DNA of 64,000 nucleotides, taken from the NCBI RefSeq assembly GCF_014196515.1, contig NZ_JACIDV010000010.1, positions 124,001 to 188,000 on the forward strand, given 5' to 3'. Numbering within the stretch: position 1 is the first letter of the stretch; each line of letters opens with the position of its first letter. The translations under genes and the position numbers were made by a program. This stretch comes from Rhizobium skierniewicense (GTDB taxonomy: Bacteria; Pseudomonadota; Alphaproteobacteria; Rhizobiales; Rhizobiaceae). Below are positions 9,067 to 18,735 of the stretch, piece after piece. The notes beneath the pieces are model-generated. The model was not told the DNA's origin and ran no database searches. It saw nothing but the letters and a program-made list of their open reading frames with translations.

Positions 9067-10377
9067 CTACCGATATGCTCCTGGAAACACGATATCCTGA
9101 TCGACAAGGACATTGAATTTGTAGCCAGGCCGGATTTCCAGTGTCGGCTGCACATCCATGTTTTTCTGTATGGTCCGATCAGCAACCCGCCCGAAGGTCT
9201 CCGCGAAATTCCGCCTCGCTGCATCTGACGCCGTGTCTTGCGTTGCGAGCGTCGAACTCTGTGGCACGGACATGTCGATCCCGGTCCCGATCAGCGCAAT
9301 CATCACCGCCGAGCCGAAGGTTTTCAGATAGTGATTGTTCACCTTGTCCTTGAAGCCGCCATAGCCTTCAGCATCGGTCCCTGCCATGCCGCCGATCTGC
9401 AGTGTCGATCCATCAGGGAAGATAATATCGGACCAAACGACGAGAATGCGGCTCTGGCCAAACGAGACCTTGCTGTCGTAGCGGCCGAATAGCTTCGTGC
9501 CCTGCGGGATCAGCAGGCGATGTCCGGTCGCGCTGTCATAGACGTTCTGGCTGACCTGAGCAGTGATGCGGCCGGGCAGGTCGGAATTAATACCAGTAAT
9601 CAAGGTCGCCGGGATAACCGAGCCCCGTTTGAGCTCATAGAGTGACTGCTGCGGGACAACACGGTTCGGCAGATAGCCGAGGTCCTTGAGGTCCGTGTTG
9701 AAGAAATCCTCCTTGCTCTTCTGCCCATTGGGATCAATGTTCTGGCCGCCGAGGCCGGCACGCAAGGCGGCGGCATAGAGATCGGAAGCGCCTGCCGTCG
9801 TCGAGATCGCAGTCGATGTATTGGCGGCCGAAGTATCGTCTGTTGCCGTACGTGCCTCCAGCTTGCCGCGATCGATGGTGAGCGGCGCGTCATAGGCAGC
9901 ATCGTTCGCCTGGAGCCTTGCCATGCGCTGGCGCTGTCTCTCCCTGAGATATTGCTCCTGTTGCTCGCGCTCGAGACGCGCCCGCCAAACCGCCTCCGGC
10001 TCCAGTTCCTGTCCGCGACGCTGTTCCTGCCGCTGCTCCGGCGTCGGGGTGAGCGGATTGCTGACGTTTTCGTCCACCTGCTTCGTCTCGACAGGTGTCG
10101 GCTGAAACGTCGTCTGCTGCTGCGGTTCGCCGATAATACCGTCGGTGACGCCGCGCTTGATCTGATCGGCAAAGGTCGAGGCGGGATCGCCGGAACTGGT
10201 GTCCGGGCCGGCATCCTTCCCAAAATAAAGCCCGCGCGACGCGAGCCCATAAAAGATGATGCCGAGGAAGGCGAGTGCCAGCACGATGACGACGACGATC
10301 GGCAGGCGATTGATCCGGCGGATGCCCGATGCCGCCTGACTGTTCTGCGCGCCGCCGAGTTTGAGGGATTGCACCAT
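9067..10377 (-). CDS. trbI: Conjugal transfer protein TrbI (VirB10-like)
   Basis: This is the 436-residue channel component that spans from inner to outer membrane in the conjugative type IV secretion system. A cytoplasmic N-terminus (MVQSLKLGGAQ) precedes one transmembrane helix (LPIVVVIVLALAFLGIIFYG, about residues 25-45). A Gln/Pro-rich periplasmic linker follows, then the C-terminal TrbI/VirB10 beta-barrel domain with LLIPQGTKLFGRYDS. I chose MVQ over an in-frame ATG 15 bp upstream because it matches the known Ti-plasmid N-terminus. It is the last gene of the traI-trb operon, where VirB10 homologues usually sit. Confidence 0.95.
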   Translation of the reverse strand: MVQSLKLGGAQNSQAASGIRRINRLPIVVVIVLALAFLGIIFYGLASRGLYFGKDAGPDTSSGDPASTFADQIKRGVTDGIIGEPQQQTTFQPTPVETKQVDENVSNPLTPTPEQRQEQRRGQELEPEAVWRARLEREQQEQYLRERQRQRMARLQANDAAYDAPLTIDRGKLEARTATDDTSAANTSTAISTTAGASDLYAAALRAGLGGQNIDPNGQKSKEDFFNTDLKDLGYLPNRVVPQQSLYELKRGSVIPATLITGINSDLPGRITAQVSQNVYDSATGHRLLIPQGTKLFGRYDSKVSFGQSRILVVWSDIIFPDGSTLQIGGMAGTDAEGYGGFKDKVNNHYLKTFGSAVMIALIGTGIDMSVPQSSTLATQDTASDAARRNFAETFGRVADRTIQKNMDVQPTLEIRPGYKFNVLVDQDIVFPGAYR

Positions 10378-10388
10378 GATCTTCTCCC

Positions 10389-10868
10389 TCACCCGCGCCG
10401 CAGCAGCGAAAGCGCGCTCATCGGCGTCGCTCCGGTCGACGTCACCGTGTAAGCGCGGCCGAGTTCGACGCTGTTGGTCGAGAGGCGCGCCAGCACTTGG
10501 CCCTCGAATGGCATGATCACATAGGCAAGTGGGACGACGGTCGTTCCGCTATCCGTCTTCTGGTCGGTGACGACGGCATAGCCCCATCCCTTCAGGGCCG
10601 CCTCCAGTGCCTGCCCGAAGGGTGAGGTATCCGCCTTCAGGGCAACGGTTGCCTTGCCCGGCCCGATCTGTTCGGCAAGGCGGCTGACCATGTCGCCTGC
10701 AATGGCGCTCGCCGCCGGGCTCAAGATTTCGGGCGGCGCGTTGCTGGTGACAAGACCTTCTGTGTCGATCGATTGGCACCCGGAAAGGAGGATGGCGAGG
10801 ATGCAGGCGGCAGCAAGGCCGGGTATACGGTTCAGGGGGCGTCGAATGAAGGCAAGAATCTTCATCAC
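10389..10868 (-). CDS. trbH: Conjugal transfer lipoprotein TrbH
   Basis: This is a 159-residue protein with a lipoprotein signal peptide: a basic N-terminus, a hydrophobic stretch ([13 protein letters not shown]) and a lipobox Cys at about residue 30. The mature part is soluble and would face the periplasm. Ti plasmids carry trbH between trbG and trbI, exactly as here. Its start overlaps trbG by four bases, so expression is coupled. TrbH probably helps anchor or assemble the outer-membrane part of the transfer channel; its exact role is poorly defined in the family. Confidence 0.9.
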   Translation of the reverse strand: MMKILAFIRRPLNRIPGLAAACILAILLSGCQSIDTEGLVTSNAPPEILSPAASAIAGDMVSRLAEQIGPGKATVALKADTSPFGQALEAALKGWGYAVVTDQKTDSGTTVVPLAYVIMPFEGQVLARLSTNSVELGRAYTVTSTGATPMSALSLLRRG

Positions 10869-11719
10869 CGCCCTCCCCTGCTGATCGTCACCTTTTGTTG
10901 TTTCCAGCCGACGCCCGAGACGAGCACGGCGCGGTCGATATTGTAATCCACCACCATCACATTGTTTTTCATGCGGTAGTTGACGATACGGTTCTGGCCG
11001 CCGGAAACGACAAAGAGAACCGGCGCGTCCTGACCCGAGATCGACCGCGGGAACTGGATGTAGGTTTTCAATCCGTCCGAATAGACCCGTGTCGGCCGCC
11101 AGCCGACACTGCCCGATATGGAATAGGAAAAGCTTAAGTGCTCCGCTGGTACCCCGGCGCCGGGGATCGTACTTGCTTCAAGCCGCGCGTTGACGTCGGC
11201 AAGTTTCGAGGAAACATCCTCGGGATATTCGAAGCCGACGCGGGCCATATATTGCGTTGGATGCGACTTGAGCTGGATATGATATGTCCGCCGGGATGTG
11301 GTCACCACCATTGAGGTGACAAGACCGGGCTCTGAGGGTTTGACGATCAGATGGATCGCCTGACCACCGGCAGCACCCGAGGTCGCCGTCTCGACCTTCC
11401 AGCGCACCGTATCGCCGACCAGCACATCGCGCACCACCTCGCCGCCCTGAAGTTCGATATCGCAGACCTGCAACGGTGAGCAGACGACCGATGGCTGGAT
11501 CTCGCCGTAAAGAAAGATCACCTTGCCATCGGCGCCTTTGGTGACCAGGCCTTTCGACCCGCGCCATTGGGTCGACAGCCCAATGCCTTTCGCCTCGTTG
11601 GCGGTGACACCATCTGCGGCAAGCGCAGTCAGCGGGCCGAGGACGGTAAAGGGGGCGATCGCCAAAACCAGGAGGCCGATGGCCATGGCAGCCCGTTGTC
11701 TTCTGTGTCTGATATTCAT
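10865..11719 (-). CDS. trbG: Conjugal transfer protein TrbG (VirB9-like)
   Basis: This is a 284-residue secreted protein of the VirB9/CagX family that forms the outer-membrane ring with TrbI and TrbH. It has a cleavable signal peptide ([22 protein letters not shown]). The C-terminal CagX domain contains [22 protein letters not shown] and ends with the TrbG-typical [20 protein letters not shown] chose MNIRHRRQ at 11719 because upstream in-frame starts would bury the signal peptide. It is in the normal trb order after trbF, 16 bp downstream. Confidence 0.95.
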   Translation of the reverse strand: MNIRHRRQRAAMAIGLLVLAIAPFTVLGPLTALAADGVTANEAKGIGLSTQWRGSKGLVTKGADGKVIFLYGEIQPSVVCSPLQVCDIELQGGEVVRDVLVGDTVRWKVETATSGAAGGQAIHLIVKPSEPGLVTSMVVTTSRRTYHIQLKSHPTQYMARVGFEYPEDVSSKLADVNARLEASTIPGAGVPAEHLSFSYSISGSVGWRPTRVYSDGLKTYIQFPRSISGQDAPVLFVVSGGQNRIVNYRMKNNVMVVDYNIDRAVLVSGVGWKQQKVTISRGGR

Positions 11720-11735
11720 GCTCGGGCCATGCCTT

Positions 11736-12398
11736 TCAAAGCTGTGCTGTCCAGTCGAAGTCGCGGAGATAGAGACCGATTGGATTGAGACGGATGACGC
11801 CCTCATCCTGGGGCGGCGTCAGCGTCACAGTGGCGATGCCGCGGAAGCGGCGTGTCGCCGTTTCCTTGCCTCGCCGATCGCGCTCGAATTCGGTCCAGTC
11901 AACCTGATAACTCTGGTTCGATAGCGCGACGATATTGTTGACCTCGATGGCCACGGTCGCGGTCTTCGCCTTTTCGAACGGCGAGTTCGAGCGGAACCAG
12001 GCATTGACTTTTTCGGTAGCCGGATCGGATGTCCGCAGCAGCCCGTAGGTCCGGTCGATATATTGTTTCTGGACGACGGCGTCGGGCGTGACGGAGCGGA
12101 AGTTCGAGACGAAACTGCCGAGCGTGGCGCGCACCACGCGCGGATCAGCATATTCGATCTGTTGCGGAAAGCCGGCATTGACGGCTGTCCCGAGCTTGTC
12201 GACCTCGACGATATAGGGGATCAGCTTCACCTGCGTGCTCTGATAGAGGGCATAGCCGAAACCGATGACGGCCACGGTCATGCCGGTGATGCCGACGATG
12301 CGCCAGGCGGCGGCCGCTTTTACGTATGAGCCGTAGCGTTCGTTCCATTCGTTGCGCGCAGCGATATAGGGGTTGTCTGGTGGAGTGGTTCCAGCCAT
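11736..12398 (-). CDS. trbF: Conjugal transfer protein TrbF (VirB8-like)
   Basis: This is a 220-residue bitopic inner-membrane protein. A short cytoplasmic tail ([16 protein letters not shown]) is followed by a transmembrane helix near residues 32-55 ([15 protein letters not shown]). The periplasmic VirB8/NTF2-like domain contains [20 protein letters not shown]. VirB8 proteins act as assembly platforms for the secretion channel. Length and position (between trbL and trbG) are normal for Ti trb operons. Confidence 0.95.
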   Translation of the reverse strand: MAGTTPPDNPYIAARNEWNERYGSYVKAAAAWRIVGITGMTVAVIGFGYALYQSTQVKLIPYIVEVDKLGTAVNAGFPQQIEYADPRVVRATLGSFVSNFRSVTPDAVVQKQYIDRTYGLLRTSDPATEKVNAWFRSNSPFEKAKTATVAIEVNNIVALSNQSYQVDWTEFERDRRGKETATRRFRGIATVTLTPPQDEGVIRLNPIGLYLRDFDWTAQL

Positions 12399-12412
12399 GC
12401 GCTGTCAGCCTC

Positions 12413-13603
12413 TTATTTCTTGTCATTGATCGGCGGTGGTGGCGGCGGTGTACCGGGCCGGCCGGATTGCTGGTCGAGCTTGGCGTTGGCGAGGCCGAGC
12501 ATCGAACCGGCATAGGCGCCGGGCGAGCCGATGGCCTTGTCCTTAGCAGCCGAGCCAACTGCGCCGGCCGCTCCCCCAATGCCGGCTTCCAACCCGCGCA
12601 TGGCGGCACCTGCCAGTGACGCTCCCCCTGCCCTAGCCGCACTTGCTGCCTCAAAGCCCCGGTTGGCCGCGCCGATCGTGAGGAACCCGGCGCCGAGTGC
12701 GGCAGAGGCAGCTTGCCCACCGTGACGAATGGCTTCCATGCCGCCGCCCACCGATGCGCCCTGGACTGCGCCTTGCAGGATGGGCGGCACATACATGGCG
12801 ATGACGAACACCACGACGGAGATACCCGCAATGGCAAGCGTCGTGATGAACTGTTCGGAGGTCGCCGTCGGCGCTTCGGCAAGACCGAGCAAAATATCGG
12901 AGCCGATCTTGGCGATCATCACCAGCGCCATCAGTTTCATGCCGACCGAGAAGGCATAGACCAGATATTTGACGGCAAAATCCTTGGTGTAGGATGAGCC
13001 GCCAAGCCCGAGCATGATCATGCCGGCAAGCAGACCGACATACATCTCCACCATGACGGCGACGAAGATTGCCGCAACGAGCGAGAAGGACACGACGACG
13101 ACGACCATGGCGAAGACGGCGGCGATCGCCAGTGCATTGTCCTCGAAGATGCCGAACGTCGCCAGCTCCGACATTTTCGTCGCAACGCGGATTCCGGCAT
13201 CAAAGATATTGGCCGGTGAGGCTGAACCGCCGCCGGCGCCGATCTGATAGAGGCTGTCGACCACGGCCTTGGCGAACGCTGGCCCTTCGTTGAGGACAAA
13301 GGCGAAGAGACCGATGAACATGATGCGCTTGACGAGTTCCGCGAACCAGCTGTCGAGCGAGGCTGCATTGATCGCCAGCCACACAGCGGCAATCCCGACC
13401 TCAATCCCGGCGAGGATCCAGAACAGCGACCGCGCCGCGTTCATCACGGTCGTTTCCCAGCCCTTGGCAGCGATGACGACGGAGTTTTCTAGGGTGGTCA
13501 GTACCTGACCCTGTTGCGCGAGGGCGGGGGTGGTTGCGATCAGCGCAACGCCGATCACTATCAAAGCAAGTTCAAACTTGCGGGAAGGAGGCGCCGCTAC
13601 CAT
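12413..13603 (-). CDS. trbL: Conjugal transfer protein TrbL (VirB6-like)
   Basis: This is a 396-residue polytopic inner-membrane protein of the TrbL/VirB6 family. It has a signal-like N-terminal helix (LIVIGVALIATTPALA) and about six further hydrophobic segments between residues 55 and 260, including AIAAVFAMVVVVVSFSLVAA. A long Gly/Ala-rich cytoplasmic tail ends PPPPPPINDKK. VirB6 homologues form part of the path the DNA takes through the inner membrane. Its start overlaps the trbK stop by seven bases. Confidence 0.95.
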   Translation of the reverse strand: MVAAPPSRKFELALIVIGVALIATTPALAQQGQVLTTLENSVVIAAKGWETTVMNAARSLFWILAGIEVGIAAVWLAINAASLDSWFAELVKRIMFIGLFAFVLNEGPAFAKAVVDSLYQIGAGGGSASPANIFDAGIRVATKMSELATFGIFEDNALAIAAVFAMVVVVVSFSLVAAIFVAVMVEMYVGLLAGMIMLGLGGSSYTKDFAVKYLVYAFSVGMKLMALVMIAKIGSDILLGLAEAPTATSEQFITTLAIAGISVVVFVIAMYVPPILQGAVQGASVGGGMEAIRHGGQAASAALGAGFLTIGAANRGFEAASAARAGGASLAGAAMRGLEAGIGGAAGAVGSAAKDKAIGSPGAYAGSMLGLANAKLDQQSGRPGTPPPPPPINDKK

Positions 13604-13827
13604 CGTGGCTTCATCTCCTGGCCGCCGCGAATATCGCGGGTGGTATCACCGCCAAAGAACTGTTCGCGATGTTGGCGCTTTTGTGCATTGGAAGAGGGAC
13701 CGGTTGCGCCTGCACCTGAACCGGATACCGAGGTGGGCTGGGGCTGGATCAGCCTCCAGCTCACGGTGCCACCAGCAGCCAGGATTACTGCCACCACGAG
13801 GATTATGATCAGACGCGGGCTCACCAC
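13597..13827 (-). CDS. trbK: TrbK, entry-exclusion-type small membrane protein
   Basis: This is a 76-residue protein with one N-terminal hydrophobic helix (LIIILVVAVILAAGGTVSW) and a short polar tail. In Ti plasmids trbK lies between trbJ and trbL, and TrbK of the related RP4 system prevents uptake of a second copy of the same plasmid. No lipobox Cys is visible here, unlike RP4 TrbK. The last residues (DIRGGQEMKPRW) nearly repeat the C-terminus of TrbJ just upstream (DIRGGQTMEPRW), suggesting a local duplication. The gene overlaps both neighbours by a few bases. Confidence 0.85.
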   Translation of the reverse strand: MVSPRLIIILVVAVILAAGGTVSWRLIQPQPTSVSGSGAGATGPSSNAQKRQHREQFFGGDTTRDIRGGQEMKPRW

Positions 13828-14630
13828 CGAGGCTCCATCGTTTGTCCACCGCGGATGTCATGCTCGCTTCCGCTGAAGAATTTTTCCCGGCGCGCTTGGG
13901 CGAGATCCTTTTGCGCCTGCTCCGACTGGAACCAGGTGCCCATCATGGTCATCTGCTGGGAAACGAGACCGCGAAGCTTTTGCATCTGCGCTACCTGCTG
14001 GGCGGCAATCTGGTGGCCGACCTGCAGCGCCTTCATCTGGCCGTCCGATGATTTCGACATGGAGCGCAGAGACGACATCGTGCTTTCCTCGCTGGAGAAC
14101 TGCTCTGCCGTCAGGTTCGCGGCCTTCAGCGTCCCGGCGATCGTGTCGCGATTGGTGTCGGACCAGGTCTGGTAGGTCGAGGAAAAGCTCGCGCCATCCG
14201 GCAGGTTACCCTTCATCTCGGAAAAACTCTGGAAGCGCTGCTTCAGCACATCATCGATGTTGCCCATCGAGAAGGCGACGCCCTGCCCCTGGGTAACGAC
14301 GTTTTGCAGGTTCTGCAGGTCGCTTTCGACCTGGCCCCAGATATGGTTGGGCAGCTGCGCCGTGTTCTGCAACATGTTCTGGTAGATCTTGAGTTGGTTC
14401 TGGATCTGCTCGGCCAGCTGTGAGATCTGCGTGATTTGGTTGTTGACTTGGTCCGCCGATTTGCCGACCAACGAGATGAGTTCGGCGTTGTTGGCGAGCT
14501 GCGTCCATTCGGTCGCCTGACCGGTCACGCCACCGGCATGGACGGGAACAGGGAGAGTCCAGGAGAACGTAGCGACCGCACTGAGTGCGACGCGCAATAT
14601 CCTATTCAACCGGGAAGAGCTTATCGGCAT
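13821..14630 (-). CDS. trbJ: Conjugal transfer protein TrbJ (VirB5-like)
   Basis: This is a 269-residue periplasmic protein of the VirB5/TrbJ family, a minor pilus component. A signal peptide ends near residue 32 (LPVPVHAGG). The mature protein is mostly helical and Gln-rich (ISQLAEQIQNQLKIYQNMLQ). The gene starts inside the end of trbE with a 29-bp overlap. The extreme C-terminus (RGGQTMEPRW) resembles that of TrbK. Confidence 0.92.
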   Translation of the reverse strand: MPISSSRLNRILRVALSAVATFSWTLPVPVHAGGVTGQATEWTQLANNAELISLVGKSADQVNNQITQISQLAEQIQNQLKIYQNMLQNTAQLPNHIWGQVESDLQNLQNVVTQGQGVAFSMGNIDDVLKQRFQSFSEMKGNLPDGASFSSTYQTWSDTNRDTIAGTLKAANLTAEQFSSEESTMSSLRSMSKSSDGQMKALQVGHQIAAQQVAQMQKLRGLVSQQMTMMGTWFQSEQAQKDLAQARREKFFSGSEHDIRGGQTMEPRW

Positions 14631-17067
14631 GGGCGATCCCCCTTTGCTGGAGCCAATGAAGAGGCCAATTTGCCCCGTGTTCGGAATGCAGGGAGCGGAT
14701 CCGTTTCAGGTCTTCCTTCCCGGATGCTCCGACGAAGGAGAGCGCTACCGGTCCGAGCGCCATGTCGAACAGGCGGCGGCCTTCGGGCGAGACGACATAA
14801 TAGTCCCGCTTCGGAATGGCGGTTGCGACGATCTCGATCTGCCGCTCGTTGAAGCCGATGCGCTCGTAGAATTCTCGCGTGCCGGGCTCGCGGGCCGCCC
14901 CGTTCGGCAGGCAGATTTTCGTTGGGCACGACTCTTTCAGGACATCGATGATGCCGGAGCGCTCGGCATCCGAGATCGACTGTGTGGCGAGCACCACGGC
15001 GCAGTTGGCCTTGCGCAGCACTTTCAGCCATTCCCGGATCTTGTCGCGAAACACCGGATGGCCCAGCATCAGCCAGGCCTCATCGAGGATGATCAGGCTG
15101 GGCGCACCGGTCAGGCGTTTTTCGATACGGCGGAACAGATAGGTGAGAACGGGAACGAGATTGCGCTCGCCCATGTTTATCAACTCCTCGATCTCGAAGC
15201 ACTGGAACGCGCCAAGCGCCAGACCGTCCTCTTCGGCGTCGAGCAACTGGCCCATCGGACCATCGACGGTATAGTGATGCAGCGCGTCCTTGATCTCGCG
15301 CATCTGCACGCCGGAAACGAAGTCCGACAGCGAGCGGCCGCGGGATTCCGCCATCAGCGCCAACTGCCTGGAGATGGCGTTGCGATAGTCCGGGGTGATT
15401 GTCACACCTTGCAGCGCCACCAGTATCTCGATCCACTCGGAGGCCCAGGCTCGGTCACCGTCGCTCGACAGTTCGGCGAGCGGGCAAAAGGCAAGCGCCC
15501 TCACCGCACGACCAGCCGACGGGCCGATATCGCCGATCTGATAGTGATCGCCGTTGAGGCCGAGCGTCAGCGGCAGCATCGAGCCGCCCTTGTCGAAGGC
15601 GAACACCTGGGCATCGGCATAACGTCGGAACTGCGCGGCAATCAGCGCCAGCAGCGTCGATTTGCCGGAACCGGTTGGGCCGAAGATCAGCGTATGTCCG
15701 ACATCGTCCACATGCAGGTTCAGCCGGAATGGTGTCGAGCCGGATGCCACCTGCATCAAGGGTGGCGAGGTCGGCGGATAGAATGGGCAAGGCGCGTTCG
15801 GACTTCCGGACCAGATAGAGTTCAGCGGAATGAGGTCGGCAAGATTGCGGGTGTTGACCAGCGGCTCGCGGATATTGGCATAAGAGACGCCGGGCAGGCT
15901 GCCAAGAAACGCATCCGTGGCGTTCAACGTTTCGATCCTCGCACCAAAACCTTCGGCCTGGATCAGACGGCGGATCGCCTCGCACTTTTCCTGGAGGCGG
16001 ATCGCATCTTCTTCAAAGATCACGATGACCGGCGTGTAGTAGCCATAGGCGACAAGCTGCGAGGAGGCTTCGGCAATGGCGTCCTCAGTTTCCGCCACCA
16101 TCAGCATGGCGTCCTGATCGACCGAGCGTGATTGCGTCTGGAACAGCTGGTCGAAGAACGGCCGTACCTTCTGCTGCCACTTCTTGCGGGTGCGCTCAAG
16201 GCGCGCCCTTGCTTCCTCAGCATCGAGGAAAACGAAGCGGGACGACCAGCGATAGGTCAGCGGCATCAGATCGAGCGCGTTGAGAATGCCGGGCCAGCTT
16301 TCCGCAGGCAGGCCGTCGATCGCGACGACGCCAAGAAAGCGATTCTCGATGAGCGGCGTCAGCCCGTGCTGGAGTTCCGCCGTCACCAGCCAGTCGAGAT
16401 ACATGGGGATTTCCGGCAGGCGAACCGGATGGTTCTCACCGGTGACGCAAAAGCGGATGAACTGGAAGAGCTCGTCATATCGGGCAACACGAAAGCCACC
16501 GCGCTCCGACGTCTCGCGTGTCATCATCCGGCGGATGGATACGACATTGGCGAGATACTGCTCAACCTCCCGGATTGAGGAGAGAAAGCTGTCCAGCGCC
16601 TTGTCGGCGTGAGTTGCGGACCGGCTGGCGGTGTCCGAATAGATATAGCGGGTCAGGCCAGAGCGGCGTGGCTCCGGCGGCCGCCAGGTCAGGATCAAGG
16701 CATGCCGGCTCTCGAAATGCCCTCTTTCCTTCTGGAAATGTGCCCGTCGTTCCGCATCGATAGCGCGGGTGACGAGATCAGGAAAATGGCAGTCGGGCCG
16801 TTGCGGGTAATCCGCGGTCGGCACCCGGACGGCCTCGACCTGAATCATCCAGCCGGAGCCAAGCCGCGACAGGATCGCATTGATCTGGCGAGAGACATCG
16901 TTGCGCTCGGCGTCCGTCGAGCTTTCGCTGTCAGGGCCGGCAAAGTACCAGCCGGCCATCAGCGAGCCGTCCTTCAGCAGGATGACGCCGTTATCGACCA
17001 GACCAGCATAGGGCACGAGATCGGCGAAGGATGGCCCGGAATGACGGAAGGATTTGAGGACGACCAT
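14602..17067 (-). CDS. trbE: Conjugal transfer ATPase TrbE (VirB4-like)
   Basis: This is an 821-residue VirB4-family ATPase that energises pilus assembly and substrate transfer at the inner membrane. The N-terminal CagE/TrbE domain begins FRHSGPSFADLVPYAGLVDN. The motor domain holds Walker A FGPTGSGKSTLLAL (about residue 465) and Walker B LIILDEAWLML, followed by VLATQSISDAE. The start MVVLKSFRH at 17067 gives the usual Ti TrbE length; a longer in-frame ORF begins inside trbD but its extra residues are a shadow of that gene. Confidence 0.96.
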   Translation of the reverse strand: MVVLKSFRHSGPSFADLVPYAGLVDNGVILLKDGSLMAGWYFAGPDSESSTDAERNDVSRQINAILSRLGSGWMIQVEAVRVPTADYPQRPDCHFPDLVTRAIDAERRAHFQKERGHFESRHALILTWRPPEPRRSGLTRYIYSDTASRSATHADKALDSFLSSIREVEQYLANVVSIRRMMTRETSERGGFRVARYDELFQFIRFCVTGENHPVRLPEIPMYLDWLVTAELQHGLTPLIENRFLGVVAIDGLPAESWPGILNALDLMPLTYRWSSRFVFLDAEEARARLERTRKKWQQKVRPFFDQLFQTQSRSVDQDAMLMVAETEDAIAEASSQLVAYGYYTPVIVIFEEDAIRLQEKCEAIRRLIQAEGFGARIETLNATDAFLGSLPGVSYANIREPLVNTRNLADLIPLNSIWSGSPNAPCPFYPPTSPPLMQVASGSTPFRLNLHVDDVGHTLIFGPTGSGKSTLLALIAAQFRRYADAQVFAFDKGGSMLPLTLGLNGDHYQIGDIGPSAGRAVRALAFCPLAELSSDGDRAWASEWIEILVALQGVTITPDYRNAISRQLALMAESRGRSLSDFVSGVQMREIKDALHHYTVDGPMGQLLDAEEDGLALGAFQCFEIEELINMGERNLVPVLTYLFRRIEKRLTGAPSLIILDEAWLMLGHPVFRDKIREWLKVLRKANCAVVLATQSISDAERSGIIDVLKESCPTKICLPNGAAREPGTREFYERIGFNERQIEIVATAIPKRDYYVVSPEGRRLFDMALGPVALSFVGASGKEDLKRIRSLHSEHGANWPLHWLQQRGIAHADKLFPVE

Positions 17068-17077
17068 CTCGACCCCT

Positions 17078-17377
17078 TCAGAATTTGCGCCACGGCGACG
17101 ATGTCGCGCGGTAGAATGTCTTGTAGGAGATGTGGCGGACATAGACGCGCCGCATCAGCGGATCGGCCTTGGCCATCATGCGAAGCGCTGCAACCGCGAC
17201 CAGCCAGATCGCGATCCCGAACAGTGCTGCATACCAGGTCAGCACCACGAAGATCAGGATGATGGCGGCCAGCGCCGTCAGCAACACCAACTCACGATCG
17301 GCGCCCATCAGCAGGTTCGGACGTGATAGCGCCCGATGAACCCGCGACCGCACGAGAGCCGAGCCAGATTCAGCCAC
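17078..17377 (-). CDS. trbD: Conjugal transfer protein TrbD (VirB3-like)
   Basis: This is a 99-residue inner-membrane protein of the VirB3 family. It starts at a GTG that overlaps the trbC stop, reading [20 protein letters not shown]. Two close transmembrane segments follow ([17 protein letters not shown] and [15 protein letters not shown]). The C-terminus is basic and cytoplasmic. VirB3 proteins pair with VirB4 (TrbE), which lies 10 bp downstream. Length fits Ti TrbD exactly. Confidence 0.93.
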   Translation of the reverse strand: MAESGSALVRSRVHRALSRPNLLMGADRELVLLTALAAIILIFVVLTWYAALFGIAIWLVAVAALRMMAKADPLMRRVYVRHISYKTFYRATSSPWRKF

Positions 17378-17774
17378 GATCCCCCTCCCCTCTTTCAATG
17401 AGCGTGGCGGAGGGTGAATAATCGAACCGGTTAGCCTGCGAATGAAGCTCGCCGATCGACGCCCCTGTCGCGCCGAACAGGGCGACGATCTGCGTGGCGC
17501 CGAGCAACACGCCACCGACCAGCGCGACGTAGCAAAGCCGTCGGGCAAAGTCGTTCAGTTCGCCGCCGAAGATCAGCATCGCACCAGCGATGGCGACGGC
17601 CGCAAGCGCGATGAAGCCGGCGACGGGACCGGTAATCGACTGCTGGATCTGCTGGAGTGGGGATTCCCATGGCAGACTGCCGCCACCGGAAGATGCCAGT
17701 GCCGCATCCATTGAGCCGAACGAAACGAGGGCCAATGCTGTGACTGTGAGAATGAGATGGGTCTTACGCGACAT
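17370..17774 (-). CDS. trbC: Conjugal pilin TrbC (VirB2-like)
   Basis: This is the 134-residue pilin precursor. A signal peptide ([21 protein letters not shown]) ends before [14 protein letters not shown]. Two hydrophobic segments follow ([19 protein letters not shown] and [20 protein letters not shown]), the classic VirB2/TrbC layout. In the RP4 family the mature pilin is trimmed and cyclised. The start MSRKTHL at 17774 overlaps the trbB end by 11 bp; the longer in-frame ORF is a shadow of trbB. Confidence 0.93.
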   Translation of the reverse strand: MSRKTHLILTVTALALVSFGSMDAALASSGGGSLPWESPLQQIQQSITGPVAGFIALAAVAIAGAMLIFGGELNDFARRLCYVALVGGVLLGATQIVALFGATGASIGELHSQANRFDYSPSATLIERGEGDRG

Positions 17775-18735
17775 GGCTGTCCTCGTCGATCTGGGCGTAA
17801 TGTTCGGTCTGGTAGTGGCTGTTGCGGTATCCTTCGATATGGATGACCTCGCGGACCCGCCTCCCCTTCCCCGTGCGTTCGATGGAGACGACAAGATCGA
17901 CGGCCTCGCCGATCACTTCCTGCATTGGCTGCTGGCTGGCTTCCGCCGTCAGTTGCTCCAGTCGCCGTAGGGCCGACATCGCCGTGTTGGAATGGATCGT
18001 TGTGACTCCGCCGGGATGGCCGGTGTTCCAGGCCTTCAGCAGTGTGAGTGCCGCGCCATCCCGGACCTCCCCGACAATGATGCGGTCGGGACGCAGTCGC
18101 ATCGTGCTTTTGAGGAGCCGCGCCATGTCGACCGTATCGCTGGTATGCAGTGAGACAGCGTTCTCGGCGGCGCACTGGATTTCGGTGGTGTCTTCGAGAA
18201 TGACCATGCGATCGTTCGGAGCGGACGCGACGATCTCGCCAATGATCGCATTGGCGAGCGTCGTCTTGCCGGAGCCCGTCCCGCCTGAGATGACAATGTT
18301 CATGCGGGAATCGATCGCGCTGCGGATGGCGGAAGCCTGGCGCTCGGTCATCACTTTCGACGTCACATAATCGTCGAGCGGTATGAGGCGCGACGCCCTC
18401 CGCCGGATCGTGAATGCCGGCCCGGATACGATCGGTGGCAACAGGCCCTCGAAACGGTGTCCGCCGATCGGCAGTTCGCCAGAGATAATCGGTCGCTCGC
18501 CGTCTGCCTCCGACTGCAGGGCATGAGCGACACTGCCGATCACGACTTCGGCGGCGGCAGGCGTCATTGCGCCGGCTGATTCGACCCCATGACCGAGCCG
18601 CTCGATAAACAGTCGACCATCGGGATTGAGCATGATCTCGACGACCGTCGCGTCATCAAGGGCGACGCAAAGCTGGTCGCCGAGCGCGTCCTGGAGTTTG
18701 CGGACAAGGCGCGGATGGGAGCGAAGCTGGGTCAC
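17764..18735 (-). CDS. trbB: Conjugal transfer ATPase TrbB (VirB11-like)
   Basis: This is a 323-residue hexameric traffic ATPase of the VirB11 family. The Walker A is [16 protein letters not shown], followed by the Asp box ILEDTTEIQ, a Walker B-like region [18 protein letters not shown] and the His box [17 protein letters not shown] start at 18735 overlaps the traI stop as GTGA, tying its translation to traI. It is the first trb gene after the autoinducer synthase gene, the standard Ti arrangement. Confidence 0.95.
   Translation of the reverse strand: MTQLRSHPRLVRKLQDALGDQLCVALDDATVVEIMLNPDGRLFIERLGHGVESAGAMTPAAAEVVIGSVAHALQSEADGERPIISGELPIGGHRFEGLLPPIVSGPAFTIRRRASRLIPLDDYVTSKVMTERQASAIRSAIDSRMNIVISGGTGSGKTTLANAIIGEIVASAPNDRMVILEDTTEIQCAAENAVSLHTSDTVDMARLLKSTMRLRPDRIIVGEVRDGAALTLLKAWNTGHPGGVTTIHSNTAMSALRRLEQLTAEASQQPMQEVIGEAVDLVVSIERTGKGRRVREVIHIEGYRNSHYQTEHYAQIDEDSHVA

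Noticed and set aside
14629..16131. 500-residue open frame on the plus strand
   Set aside because: It lies fully inside trbE on the opposite strand. Its residues show no family, while trbE has clear VirB4 motifs.
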